From Flavobacteriaceae bacterium PS02336 (GTDB taxonomy: Bacteria; Bacteroidota; Bacteroidia; Flavobacteriales; Flavobacteriaceae), in the NCBI GenBank assembly GCA_029960065.1, contig JASCOF010000002.1, forward strand, positions 930,001-994,000: a stretch of 64,000 nucleotides of DNA, read 5' to 3'. A program made the translations under genes and the position numbers. Within the stretch, counting starts at the first letter, position 1. Each line of letters opens with the position of its first letter. Below the pieces are notes generated by a model. It ran no database searches and had not been told where the DNA came from. It saw only the letters and a list, made by a program, of their open reading frames with translations. Below, one piece after another: positions 55,596-63,964 of the stretch.

Positions 55596-56312
55596 TTATA
55601 AATTGATTTTTTCGAAAAAGGCATTTTTGTAGCTTTCGCTGATTGGAACTCTTTTGTCGCTAATTAAAACCTTGTTTTTCTGAATAGATTTTACATGTTT
55701 AATATTAATGATGTATGATCTATGAATTCGCGAAAAACCTTTGCTGGAAAGCAGGTTTTCTAATTTGATTAAACTAATAAGAGTCAAAGTAAATTTGTTG
55801 TCAGTGGTGTAAATTTTGACGTAATCTTTTAATCCCTCAATAAAAAGAATGTCTGCAAAATTTAATTTCACATTTTCATATTCCGCTCTAACGAACATAA
55901 AATCTTGCTCGATTTCGGGTGCATTTGTAGTTTCCGAAATAGCTTGTTGTGCAGCAACTGGCTGTATAGCCTGCTGTGCTCTGACAACTGCTTTTAAAAA
56001 TCGGTGAAATGGAATTGGTTTAACCAGATAATCAACAGCACCTAAATTAAACCCCTCTACAGCATAATCTGAATAAGCAGTCGTAAATATAACCAGCGGC
56101 TTTTTTTCGATGGTGTTTATAAAGTCAATTCCAGAAAAATGAGGCATTTCTATATCCAGAAAAATCAAATCAATATTATTCTGATTAATAAATGAAACAG
56201 CATCAATCGCATTGTTAAAAGAACTAATTAGTTCCAGCGAATCTACTTTTTTGACAAAATCCTGCAATAATTCTACTGCTAAAGGTTCGTCATCAATAAT
56301 TACACATTTCAT
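55596..56312 (-). CDS. LytTR-family response regulator
   Basis: The 238-residue regulator starts at the ATG at 56312 (MKCVIIDDEPLA); an upstream ATG at 56354 overlaps a promoter-like motif and is rejected. The receiver domain (1-120) has D7-D8, the phospho-acceptor D53 in IFLDIEMP, and the Lys in YLVKPIPFHRF. After a Gln/Ala-rich linker, the LytTR DNA-binding domain (about 140-238) shows FIEGLKDYVKIYT and FSRIHRSYIINIKHV. It is 132 bp downstream of its probable kinase. Confidence 0.95.
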   Translation of the reverse strand: MKCVIIDDEPLAVELLQDFVKKVDSLELISSFNNAIDAVSFINQNNIDLIFLDIEMPHFSGIDFINTIEKKPLVIFTTAYSDYAVEGFNLGAVDYLVKPIPFHRFLKAVVRAQQAIQPVAAQQAISETTNAPEIEQDFMFVRAEYENVKLNFADILFIEGLKDYVKIYTTDNKFTLTLISLIKLENLLSSKGFSRIHRSYIINIKHVKSIQKNKVLISDKRVPISESYKNAFFEKINL

Positions 56313-56351
56313 TTTTTCAGAATTAAGTTTTATAATTTGTTTTTGGCATTC

Positions 56352-56359
56352 CAAAAGTA
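56352..56359 (-). promoter_or_regulatory. Candidate -7 promoter element of the response regulator
   Basis: On the minus strand TACTTTTG matches TAnnTTTG, about 40 bp before the ATG at 56312. It suggests that the regulator can be made independently of the operon upstream. Confidence 0.5.
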
Positions 56360-56444
56360 CTTTTAAACCAGTAAATTAAGTTTTAAAATTTTCATAAAAT
56401 ACTGATTAAGAAATAAAAATATGTTTTAATAATAATTCAATTTA

Positions 56445-57560
56445 CTATATACCGGTTTTAATTTCATCCAATTTTAGATTTAAATGAACTCGATAATATT
56501 CATTATCCTGAGTAATGGTTAGTTCGTGTGCATTTGGATAAAGTAAATCAAGTCGGCTTTGAATGTTCACTAATCCTATCCCTGAATTTTCAGGATCTCT
56601 CACATAGCTTTCAATTGTATTTTCGATCCAGAAATCAAGATTATTATCGGTAATCAGGATTTTAATTTTTACATGGGCGGCACCTTTATAATCTGTTCCA
56701 TATTTAAAAGCATTTTCAACAAAAGAAATGAGTAATAAGGGTTCAATAAATTTGTTTTTAGTATCACCATGTACATTAATTACAATGTCTTCAATATTGT
56801 TTAATCTCAGTTTTTGCAGTTCAATATAGTTCTGAATATAATTAACCTCTTTTTCTAAAGCCACCGTTTTGTTATCGGTTTCATAAAGCATATAGCGCAT
56901 GAGTTCAGATAACGTGACGATGGCATCAGGGACCAAATCAGATTTTTTGTGTGCCAGCGAATAAATACTATTTAAAGAATTGAATAAAAAATGCGGGTTA
57001 GTTTGTTTACGCAGATAAATTAATTCTGTATTAGTTCTATGCGTTTCGGCAATCAGTTTATTTTGCTGATTATTATAAAACTCAGTCAATGTTCTAATAA
57101 TCGCGCTAATTGTTATAATCAAAATATAGAAAAATGAGGGACCGAGTTTAAAGAAAATCGGTTGTCGCATTTCAATTCTTTGAGGCATCATATGATCAGG
57201 TCTCGGAAAAAAATGCGGCCCCTGCGGAATCATTCTCGCAGGCATTATATTTTCGGGTCTTAAATGTCTGAATTCAGGAATTGTATAGTTTATTCGAACA
57301 ATCATAAAAACAGCTATAAGGCCAAAAGCATACAAACCATACAGCCAGTACTTTTTTTGTAAAAGATAGGAGGGAACCAAATAAAAATAGTTCAGATAAA
57401 ACAAGACAATTCCTGTGATCCATTGCACATAAAAATCACTACTCATCTTAAACGGACTTTCGTAAAACTGAATTAATGAAGTTAAAATAAAGAAAACCCA
57501 TATTGCACAATGAAATAGAATTTTGTTATAGCCGGTATTTTTTAAGGTATCTAACTGCAT
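56445..57560 (-). CDS. LytS-type sensor histidine kinase with Met/His-rich extracytoplasmic loop
   Basis: The 371-residue kinase has four transmembrane helices (about 13-32, 43-65, 71-90, 141-160), the phospho-acceptor H190 in TNPHFLFNSLNSIYS (His_kinase family), and the ATP-binding part with ISFVENAFKYG and DPENSGIGLVNIQSRL. Between helices 3 and 4 a polar loop (about 91-140) contains five Met and three His in residues 99-131. It directly abuts the DUF4907 gene (the two stops/starts touch), and the paired LytTR regulator follows. Confidence 0.94.
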   Translation of the reverse strand: MQLDTLKNTGYNKILFHCAIWVFFILTSLIQFYESPFKMSSDFYVQWITGIVLFYLNYFYLVPSYLLQKKYWLYGLYAFGLIAVFMIVRINYTIPEFRHLRPENIMPARMIPQGPHFFPRPDHMMPQRIEMRQPIFFKLGPSFFYILIITISAIIRTLTEFYNNQQNKLIAETHRTNTELIYLRKQTNPHFLFNSLNSIYSLAHKKSDLVPDAIVTLSELMRYMLYETDNKTVALEKEVNYIQNYIELQKLRLNNIEDIVINVHGDTKNKFIEPLLLISFVENAFKYGTDYKGAAHVKIKILITDNNLDFWIENTIESYVRDPENSGIGLVNIQSRLDLLYPNAHELTITQDNEYYRVHLNLKLDEIKTGI

Positions 57561-57896
57561 TTATAATTTTATTTTTAATAAAATTAAATCTTTTTTGGTT
57601 ACCGCTGGAGATAAGTTTTGTTTGAGTTTTTGTTTTACAAGATCGGCTACTTTGAGCGCATCGCTTTCTGTAGCAAAACTTTTGTCTTCACTAATTACTG
57701 GAATGACGGTCTGCTTAATGAGTGTTTTTTCTTTGTAAGCAATCGTATATCCCCAGCCTGAATTTGTTTTAAAAGTACTAGAAGTCAGTACTTCTTTTTC
57801 GTTACAGGAACTAAAAAATAAAAGGAATACAAAAAAGAGTAAACACTTCTGGATATTGTTCCAGAAGTGTTTTGTACTATTAATTATCATCATCAC
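57561..57896 (-). CDS. DUF4907 family lipoprotein
   Basis: The 111-residue protein has a lipoprotein signal (LLFFSSC, Cys about residue 31) and a small domain with SGWGYTIAYKEKTLIKQTVIP and FATESDALKVADLVKQKL, matching the DUF4907 family of Bacteroidota. Its function is unknown. Its start overlaps the end of the Kelch gene by 17 bp (two more ATG codons follow directly), and it abuts the kinase gene. Confidence 0.85.
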   Translation of the reverse strand: MMMIINSTKHFWNNIQKCLLFFVFLLFFSSCNEKEVLTSSTFKTNSGWGYTIAYKEKTLIKQTVIPVISEDKSFATESDALKVADLVKQKLKQNLSPAVTKKDLILLKIKL

Positions 57897-58884
57897 TTTG
57901 TTCTTCTAAAGGTCTAAATTCCCAAGCATCATCGAAGTATGAAGTACCAATTCTGCCTAACATATAATAACCTCTATTGTTGATTGTAAAAGCAACAGCA
58001 TCAGTTCTAGTAGCTCCTTCCATTGGTGTTCTCTCTACCCATAAATCGGTTGTAGGATTGTATTCCCAAATCGTTTTTATATTTTCACCTCCAACAATAT
58101 ATCCTAATCCATTCATTGAAAAACTAGAAGCATTTGAACGAACGATTGCATAATCATCGTTGTATGAATAGTCATCATCAGTATCTTTATCGATATCACG
58201 TTTTCTTGTCCAAGTATCTGCTGCGGGATCAAATTCCCAAAAATCTTCTTGATAAGTACCATTGTTTACACCTGTAACTAAGTACGCTTTATCTGCAATA
58301 ACGAAAACCGTGGCGTTACGTCTTTTATTACCGCTAAAACCATTTACAAGTGTCCATGCATCGGTTTGGTCATTATATTGATAAAAGTCTTTTAAATAAT
58401 TTCCATCATACCCAGTTCCAAAATAAGCTTTACCGCCCACTTGAAAACCAACCGCAGCATAACGGCCTGTTCCTGCAAAATCTGCTTTTTGTGTCCAGCT
58501 GTTGCTAGAAGGATTGTATTGATAAAAATCTTTTAGTTTGTTTGTACCATCATAACCAAGACCTACATATCCTTTTTCATTTAAGGCGAAGCTGGAAGCT
58601 GAACTTCTGCCTGCTCCTGCAAAATCTGCTTTTTGTTCCCAATAATCTCCAGTAGAGTTGTAAACCCATAAATCTTTTAAATATTCATCGCCTGTATAAC
58701 CGCCAACTACATATGCGAAATCCCCAATAACGAAACTTGTTGCACTAGATCTTGCCGGGCCGTCAAAGGCTGATTTTTTAATCCAATTACCCATTAATTC
58801 GTCATCTTCATCATTACTGCAGCTTACAAAAAAAAGGCTCGAAAAAAGCGCTGTGAATAAAATTCCTTTTTTTAGATTAATCAT
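57880..58884 (-). CDS. Kelch-repeat beta-propeller lipoprotein
   Basis: The 334-residue protein has a lipoprotein signal (SSLFFVSC) with an acidic run straight after the Cys (SNDEDDE), then about six Kelch blades, each with a pattern like AYVVGGY...LKDLWVYN...DYWEQKADF. Repeated blade ends such as QKADFAGAGRSSASSF and QKADFAGTGRYAAVGF are very similar. Kelch propellers bind proteins or glycans; here it is probably exposed at the cell surface. It shares its operon with a small barrel, DUF4907, and the kinase. Confidence 0.92.
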   Translation of the reverse strand: MINLKKGILFTALFSSLFFVSCSNDEDDELMGNWIKKSAFDGPARSSATSFVIGDFAYVVGGYTGDEYLKDLWVYNSTGDYWEQKADFAGAGRSSASSFALNEKGYVGLGYDGTNKLKDFYQYNPSSNSWTQKADFAGTGRYAAVGFQVGGKAYFGTGYDGNYLKDFYQYNDQTDAWTLVNGFSGNKRRNATVFVIADKAYLVTGVNNGTYQEDFWEFDPAADTWTRKRDIDKDTDDDYSYNDDYAIVRSNASSFSMNGLGYIVGGENIKTIWEYNPTTDLWVERTPMEGATRTDAVAFTINNRGYYMLGRIGTSYFDDAWEFRPLEEQSDDDN

Positions 58885-58901
58885 AGTGTGTTTAATTTTA
58901 T

Positions 58902-59735
58902 TTATTGTTTGTATTTGATCCCTATTCCTAAAATGTAGCCATTTCCTGTGCTATAATCATAAATCGTATGATTGCTGTTGTCTGTTAATTTGTATTTTTT
59001 ATTAAAATCATAACCAGCTTTAAAATTTAAAAAACAATTACCACTCACATTTCTTTCGTATTCAAAAGCAGTTGTCATTTGAGATAAAATGGCTTTTTTC
59101 TCTATATTTTCAGATGCATCTAAATGATAAAAATTACCGTTAAAGCTGTTGGTCAATTTAAACTCATTTCTTACATTGTTAGAATATGTAATTTTAGAAT
59201 CAGGAAATCCAATTCTTAAATTGGTTTTATCAGAAAACCTATAATCTAAAGCCACAATTGGAGTTAGTTTTGGCGCTCCAAAAATGGATGTTCTTCCAGC
59301 TCCAATTACAATGTTTGATTTTGAATTCAATTGCTGCTCAATGGTTATATTTCCTAAAACCGTTACATCAGATAGATCTAAATTTTGTTCAAAATTTGCT
59401 GTTGGAATAATAGAAAATTGCCATTTCGTTTTTTCTGCAATCTGCTGTGAAAATTCAAATTTGTTTTGAATCTGATTGAATTTATCCTGATCCTGATAAA
59501 AATCAAATGGATTCAATTCGTAATTCACTTTTAAATTTGAGTATTCCAATGTATTGGCGATTTTGTATTTGGTTCCAAGATTCTTTTGGTATGAAATACC
59601 TATATCAGTTCCATTAAAATTGATCTTATTTGTCGATTCAATTTTAATGTTTGCGTAAGCAGCAAAATTTTCCTGCGCCTTAACACTTAAAAAAGAAACT
59701 GAAAAAAGAGAACAAATTAAAAACCTTACTATCAT
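58902..59735 (-). CDS. Predicted outer-membrane beta-barrel protein
   Basis: The 277-residue protein has a signal peptide (to VKAQ) and alternating amphipathic strands throughout, ending GYILGIGIKYKQ, so it is likely a small outer-membrane barrel. I do not recognise the family with certainty; a DUF6268-like barrel is one possibility. It is the first gene of the minus-strand operon with Kelch, DUF4907 and the kinase, behind a promoter-like element, and 234 bp from the divergent DUF4270 gene. Confidence 0.75.
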   Translation of the reverse strand: MIVRFLICSLFSVSFLSVKAQENFAAYANIKIESTNKINFNGTDIGISYQKNLGTKYKIANTLEYSNLKVNYELNPFDFYQDQDKFNQIQNKFEFSQQIAEKTKWQFSIIPTANFEQNLDLSDVTVLGNITIEQQLNSKSNIVIGAGRTSIFGAPKLTPIVALDYRFSDKTNLRIGFPDSKITYSNNVRNEFKLTNSFNGNFYHLDASENIEKKAILSQMTTAFEYERNVSGNCFLNFKAGYDFNKKYKLTDNSNHTIYDYSTGNGYILGIGIKYKQ

Positions 59736-59753
59736 TACTTATTTTATTGGTTT

Positions 59754-59761
59754 CAAAAGTA
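59754..59761 (-). promoter_or_regulatory. Candidate -7 promoter element of the barrel-Kelch-kinase operon
   Basis: On the minus strand TACTTTTG matches TAnnTTTG; the ATG at 59735 is 18 bases further on. A TTTG lies 15 bp upstream (59777-59780), a slightly short spacing for a -33 element. Confidence 0.6.
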
Positions 59762-59944
59762 AGCGGATAGCTCTCCCAAAAAAAAGAAGATATATATATG
59801 GGGTCTTTTGATAGACTAAATCGCCTTTTTTAAGGCTGAAATGAATTTTATGACCCAAAGGAGCATCATAGATAGTTTTGTCCTATTTGTAGCCTAAAAA
59901 AGCGTGATGGTATATGTTATAGTGTGGCGCGGAAGCTTGCATTT

Positions 59945-59952
59945 TATATTTG
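59945..59952 (+). promoter_or_regulatory. Candidate -7 promoter element of the DUF4270 gene
   Basis: TATATTTG matches TAnnTTTG, followed by CT, 18 bp before the ATG at 59970. Confidence 0.6.
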
Positions 59953-59969
59953 CTTAAAAAATATAAATT

Positions 59970-61298
59970 ATGCACAAGTTATTATTAGTCTTGCTTTTGG
60001 TATTCACTTTATTTTCATGTGGTACAGATACTGATACTGGCGAATTTACTGTTGGTTCAGATTATTTAGCTTTGAGCAATAAAGTGATTCTAATTGATAC
60101 AGTGACAGTGGAGATGTCAACTATAAATTTTGATTCGCTTATAACCTCCAGCAGAAGCCGAATTTTAATTGGAAATTACGAAGATCCTGTTTTTGGAAAG
60201 GTAAAATCAGATAGCTATTTTCAGCTCTCAGCAAGTGCTTACGCTTTAAATGGTTCTACTTCGGATACCCAAGCCGTAAATTATGTTTTTGATTCTATTT
60301 CGATGATATTAAAATATGATAAATATTATTATGGAGATACAACGAGAGTTCAAACATTTAATATTCATCAGCTGACTCAAAAAGTAAAACCCAATACTGA
60401 TGATCAAAGCTTTTACAATAATTCAACTTTAAATTATAGTTCTGAAAGTCTGGGGAAAATTTCTTTTACACCAAGACCCAATCAGAAAGACTCCATTAAT
60501 ATTAAAATGAATGATGTATTTGGAGAAGCTCTTTTTCAAAAAATTAAAAAAAGGGAAATTACCGATTTCGACAGCTTTTCAGAGTATTTAAAAGGACTTG
60601 TTTTAGTGCCTGAAACTTCAAATTCTTCCAGTGTTATTGGTTTCAGTGTCTCAACAAGTAAAGTTCGTCTATACTACTCCAAATATCGGGCAAATGAAGA
60701 CGAGATATCTTATATAGTTGATTTTACTATAAGCGATATTGCCAAACAGTTTAACTCGATTTCACTCGATAAGTCGGGAACAATATTGCAGAATCTCCCC
60801 ATATCGAGCAGTAAGTTATCAAGTTCCCTAACTAACAATCAAGGATTTATTCAATCAGGAACTGGTGTAGCATGCCGGATTGATTTTCCGAGTATAAAGC
60901 AGCTAAAAAATATCTCTACAAATGGTGCCATTGTTAATGCAGAATTAGTTTTGAAACCAGTTAATAACTCTTATTCAGAAAAATATCCTTTAGAAGACTC
61001 GCTTGCAGTTTATGAAGGAGATAATTTGAATCGAGTTAGCGGAACATTAGTAAATTCGGCGGGCACAACCGTTTATGGACTATTGAATAAAAAAAGTGAT
61101 GAATTTAATGAAAACATAGCTTATACAATTCCTATTGGAAATTTTCTTCAAAAGGAAATGCTCAAAAAAGCCGATTCAAGATCATCTTTAATCTTAACAC
61201 TGCCGGGAATTTCCAAATCGGTTGATCGAATAGTTTTGGCAGATCAAAAAAAATCCAATAATAAAATTCAGCTGAAAATTTATTACATCTCATATTAA
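59970..61298 (+). CDS. DUF4270 family lipoprotein
   Basis: The 442-residue protein has a lipoprotein signal (TLFSC) and the DUF4270 pattern: VGSDYLALSNKVILIDTVTVE, then LIGNYEDPVFGKVKSDSYFQ, with many beta strands after it. The family is widespread in Bacteroidota and of unknown function. The residues after the lipid-modified Cys are GTDTDTGEF, acidic enough to suggest surface display. Its stop shares a base with the next start (TAATG). Confidence 0.88.
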   Translation: MHKLLLVLLLVFTLFSCGTDTDTGEFTVGSDYLALSNKVILIDTVTVEMSTINFDSLITSSRSRILIGNYEDPVFGKVKSDSYFQLSASAYALNGSTSDTQAVNYVFDSISMILKYDKYYYGDTTRVQTFNIHQLTQKVKPNTDDQSFYNNSTLNYSSESLGKISFTPRPNQKDSINIKMNDVFGEALFQKIKKREITDFDSFSEYLKGLVLVPETSNSSSVIGFSVSTSKVRLYYSKYRANEDEISYIVDFTISDIAKQFNSISLDKSGTILQNLPISSSKLSSSLTNNQGFIQSGTGVACRIDFPSIKQLKNISTNGAIVNAELVLKPVNNSYSEKYPLEDSLAVYEGDNLNRVSGTLVNSAGTTVYGLLNKKSDEFNENIAYTIPIGNFLQKEMLKKADSRSSLILTLPGISKSVDRIVLADQKKSNNKIQLKIYYISY

Positions 61299-62533
61299 TG
61301 AAAAATAAAATTCTTTTATGGAGCTGCTTCATTTTGATGTCGCTGACTTCGTTCTCTCAAAGTATTTCGAGTTCACCATATTCATTATATGGAGTTGGAA
61401 GTTTGTATGATTCAGATTTTGGTTATCTGCCTTCCATTGGTTCTTCAGGTATTGCCCTGCCTTCAGACACTTTTATCAATAATTTAAATCCGGCTTCTTT
61501 AGGCTTTATGTATCAAAATCACTTTTTGTTTGATATAGGAGGAAAAGCCATCGCGACAACATATCAGAGCAGTTCACGCAAAGAGAGTCGAAATAATTTT
61601 CAATTTTCACATTTAGCATTTGCATTTCCAGTTACTAAAAAATCAGCCTTTAGTTTTTCACTTCGTCCGTATTCCAGTTCGACATTTAAAATTTCAAATT
61701 TGAAACTTCCAATAATGGACGGGCAGGAATACTATTATCTTACGGCCGAAGGATCTGGCGGTCTAAATAATTTGGATTTTTCATATGGATATCGATTGGG
61801 TAAAAAACTAACATTGGGAGTTACTGCCACAGTGCTTTTTGGAAATACAATTGATGATCGAGCATTTCTAATTGGAAACACCATTACAACAATTCATAAA
61901 AAAACAGACTACAATGGAGTACGGGCTACATTAGGAGCGCAGTATAAAATTGATTCAACTTTTACAATTGGAACAACATTTAAAGTTCCTTCAAGAATCA
62001 ATGCTTCTAAAGTACAATCTGTCGCGTCAATTGCAGATGAAGTAGAATCTACTGTTGAATCTGAAACATCTTCAGATACAGATGATTATTATATGCCTTT
62101 GGAAATGGGAATCGGGATAAGCAAAAGATTCAAGAATAATCTTAATTTGACTTTAGACTACGAAAGAAGTCTTTGGGAAAATACAAACCAATCTGATTTA
62201 TATGGCAATTTTGTTAATCAAGATCGCTTTGCGGCTGGACTTACTTATAGTTCTAAAAAAAATCCTAGAAAATACTGGGATCGAGTAGGATATGCGGCTG
62301 GAATAAGTTATGATACGGGTTATCTTAAAGTTGATGCAAATCGAGTTCATAATGCATCATTTTCGATTGGTTTAAATCTGCCAATTGATAATACATTTTC
62401 ATCTTTGAATGTTTCCTACTCTTATGGTCAGAAAGGAAGAATAGCGAATGATCTAATTAAAGAAAATTATCATAAAATATCACTGAATTTATCGTTGGAC
62501 GGAATTTGGTTCGTTAAGCGAAAAATAGAGTAG
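61298..62533 (+). CDS. FadL/OmpP1-like outer-membrane protein
   Basis: The 411-residue protein has a signal peptide (to TSFSQ), then SSSPYSLYGVGSLYDS and SGIALPSDTFINNLNPASLG, a start typical of the FadL-like outer-membrane proteins of Bacteroidota, and long alternating strands. FadL proteins move hydrophobic compounds across the outer membrane; the substrate here is unknown. It is coupled to the DUF4270 gene by a 1-base overlap and stops 1 bp from the stop of murI. Confidence 0.82.
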   Translation: MKNKILLWSCFILMSLTSFSQSISSSPYSLYGVGSLYDSDFGYLPSIGSSGIALPSDTFINNLNPASLGFMYQNHFLFDIGGKAIATTYQSSSRKESRNNFQFSHLAFAFPVTKKSAFSFSLRPYSSSTFKISNLKLPIMDGQEYYYLTAEGSGGLNNLDFSYGYRLGKKLTLGVTATVLFGNTIDDRAFLIGNTITTIHKKTDYNGVRATLGAQYKIDSTFTIGTTFKVPSRINASKVQSVASIADEVESTVESETSSDTDDYYMPLEMGIGISKRFKNNLNLTLDYERSLWENTNQSDLYGNFVNQDRFAAGLTYSSKKNPRKYWDRVGYAAGISYDTGYLKVDANRVHNASFSIGLNLPIDNTFSSLNVSYSYGQKGRIANDLIKENYHKISLNLSLDGIWFVKRKIE

Positions 62534-62534
62534 T

Positions 62535-63311
62535 TTAAAAGTCTTTTTTTATAACTGGATATTTGTATTCTAAAATAGACTCAAGCACTTTTGGATCTGA
62601 ATTGACATAAAAAACAGGATCATTTTGAGCGATGTCTGAAAAGCCTACTTTATCCTGCAGCAAGTTTTTAGTTTGTCTTGCAACAGCTTCTCCTGAATCT
62701 ATTATTTTAATATGATCTGGGAGAATTTTTTTGATTTGCGGAATCAAATACGGATAATGACTGCAGCCTAAAACAAGGTAATCAATATTGGCTTCAATCA
62801 TAGGCTGTAAGTACGACTCTAAAAGCTGTGTCATTTCTGGAGAATATAGATTGCCATCTTCAATTAGCTGTACAAGTCCGTGACCAACTTGTTCCACTAT
62901 TTTAGTGTTTTGAAACATCTCAGCAGTCTTGTTAAACAATTCACTGTTTAGAGTTCCTTTGGTAGCTAAAATTCCAATTACCTGCGTTTGAGAATTATTT
63001 GCTGCGGGTTTAATTGCAGGTTCGATTCCTACAAACGGAATATCGTAATCTGCACGTAATTCAAATATTGCATTTGTTGTGGCCGTATTGCAGGCAACTA
63101 CGATTAGTTTGCAATTATTTTCAAGTAAAAATTCTACATTTTTTTTGCTCAATGCGACAATTTCATCCTTAGTTTTTTGACCGTATGGAGCATTTTTACT
63201 GTCAGCCAGATAAATGGTTTTTTCGTTTGGAAGAAGATCATGAATAGCGCTCCAGATGGAAGTTCCGCCAATACCAGAATCAAAAACGCCTATAGGATTA
63301 TTGTTTGTCAT
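62535..63311 (-). CDS. murI: Glutamate racemase
   Basis: MurI makes D-glutamate for peptidoglycan. The 258-residue protein has both catalytic Cys, in VVACNTATTNA and LGCSHYPYL, plus GVFDSGIGGTS at the N-terminus and NAPYGQKT. It lies downstream of an OmpH/Skp gene on the same strand, a common order in this phylum. Its own promoter-like element almost touches the ATG. Confidence 0.97.
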   Translation of the reverse strand: MTNNNPIGVFDSGIGGTSIWSAIHDLLPNEKTIYLADSKNAPYGQKTKDEIVALSKKNVEFLLENNCKLIVVACNTATTNAIFELRADYDIPFVGIEPAIKPAANNSQTQVIGILATKGTLNSELFNKTAEMFQNTKIVEQVGHGLVQLIEDGNLYSPEMTQLLESYLQPMIEANIDYLVLGCSHYPYLIPQIKKILPDHIKIIDSGEAVARQTKNLLQDKVGFSDIAQNDPVFYVNSDPKVLESILEYKYPVIKKDF

Positions 63312-63315
63312 AAAG

Positions 63316-63323
63316 CAAAATTA
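63316..63323 (-). promoter_or_regulatory. Candidate -7 promoter element of murI
   Basis: On the minus strand TAATTTTG matches TAnnTTTG. Its last base is 5 bases before the A of the ATG at 63311, so the transcript would be leaderless, the same geometry as ruvB. Confidence 0.55.
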
Positions 63324-63402
63324 CTATTTTTTAGATAAAATTTATAACTCTAAGTTAATTCAATTCTTGAAATTATATCCAAGATTAATTTTAATTTTTT
63401 GT

Positions 63403-63438
63403 AAAAAAAAACTGCTCAATTTCTAGAATTGAACAGTT
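63403..63438 (-). terminator. Rho-independent terminator after the OmpH/Skp gene
   Basis: On the minus strand a 12-bp stem with one G-U pair (AACTGTTCAATT / AATTGAGCAGTT) and a 5-nt loop is followed by a run of T. It separates the chaperone gene from murI. Confidence 0.9.
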
Positions 63439-63460
63439 AATTTTTGAGTTTTGAATTTTC

Positions 63461-63964
63461 TTAGAATCCTAAATCTTTTTTAACGTCAGCAGTGATGTTT
63501 GGACCATCAGCTAATAAAAGAGTAGAACCATCTAAAACGTATTGGAAACCTTTAGCTTTACCAACTTTTTGGATAGAAGCTCTTACTTTTTCCATTAAAG
63601 GTTTTACGATATCAGTTTCTTTTTGTTGTAGTTCTTTTTGTGCATTGTCTCTGTAATCAACAATTCTTTTTTGCATATCTTGAACTTCTTTAGAACGCTC
63701 AGTATTAACAGCATCAGTTACTGTAGTAGCTTCTTGCTCATACTTTTTGATTTTTACCTGATACTCATCAACCATCTTTTTGTATTCAGCATCATATGTT
63801 CCACTTAATTTTTGCAGCTGATTTTGAGCATCTAGCATAGCAGGCATTTTCGACATAATCTCGCTGACATCAACATGAGCTACCTTCGCTTGTGCGTTCA
63901 TTGTGTTACTTGCTCCTAAAATAAGAATTGCAGCAATTAGTAAAGTTTTGATTTGTTTCATCAT
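63461..63964 (-). CDS. OmpH/Skp family periplasmic chaperone
   Basis: The 167-residue protein has a signal peptide (to MNAQ), the family start KVAHVDVSEIMSKMP, a long charged coiled-coil (about 45-125) and a compact end (GFQYVLDGSTLLLADG). Skp-like chaperones hold unfolded outer-membrane proteins on the way to BamA. In Bacteroidota one or two such genes lie between bamA and murI; the rest would be beyond the right edge. The start could also be the second Met. Confidence 0.94.
   Translation of the reverse strand: MMKQIKTLLIAAILILGASNTMNAQAKVAHVDVSEIMSKMPAMLDAQNQLQKLSGTYDAEYKKMVDEYQVKIKKYEQEATTVTDAVNTERSKEVQDMQKRIVDYRDNAQKELQQKETDIVKPLMEKVRASIQKVGKAKGFQYVLDGSTLLLADGPNITADVKKDLGF

Noticed and set aside
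63019..63029. GGTTCGATTCC, which looks like the T-loop of a tRNA
   Set aside because: It lies inside murI coding sequence on the other strand (the VGIEPAIK region), and no acceptor stem or anticodon arm surrounds it.
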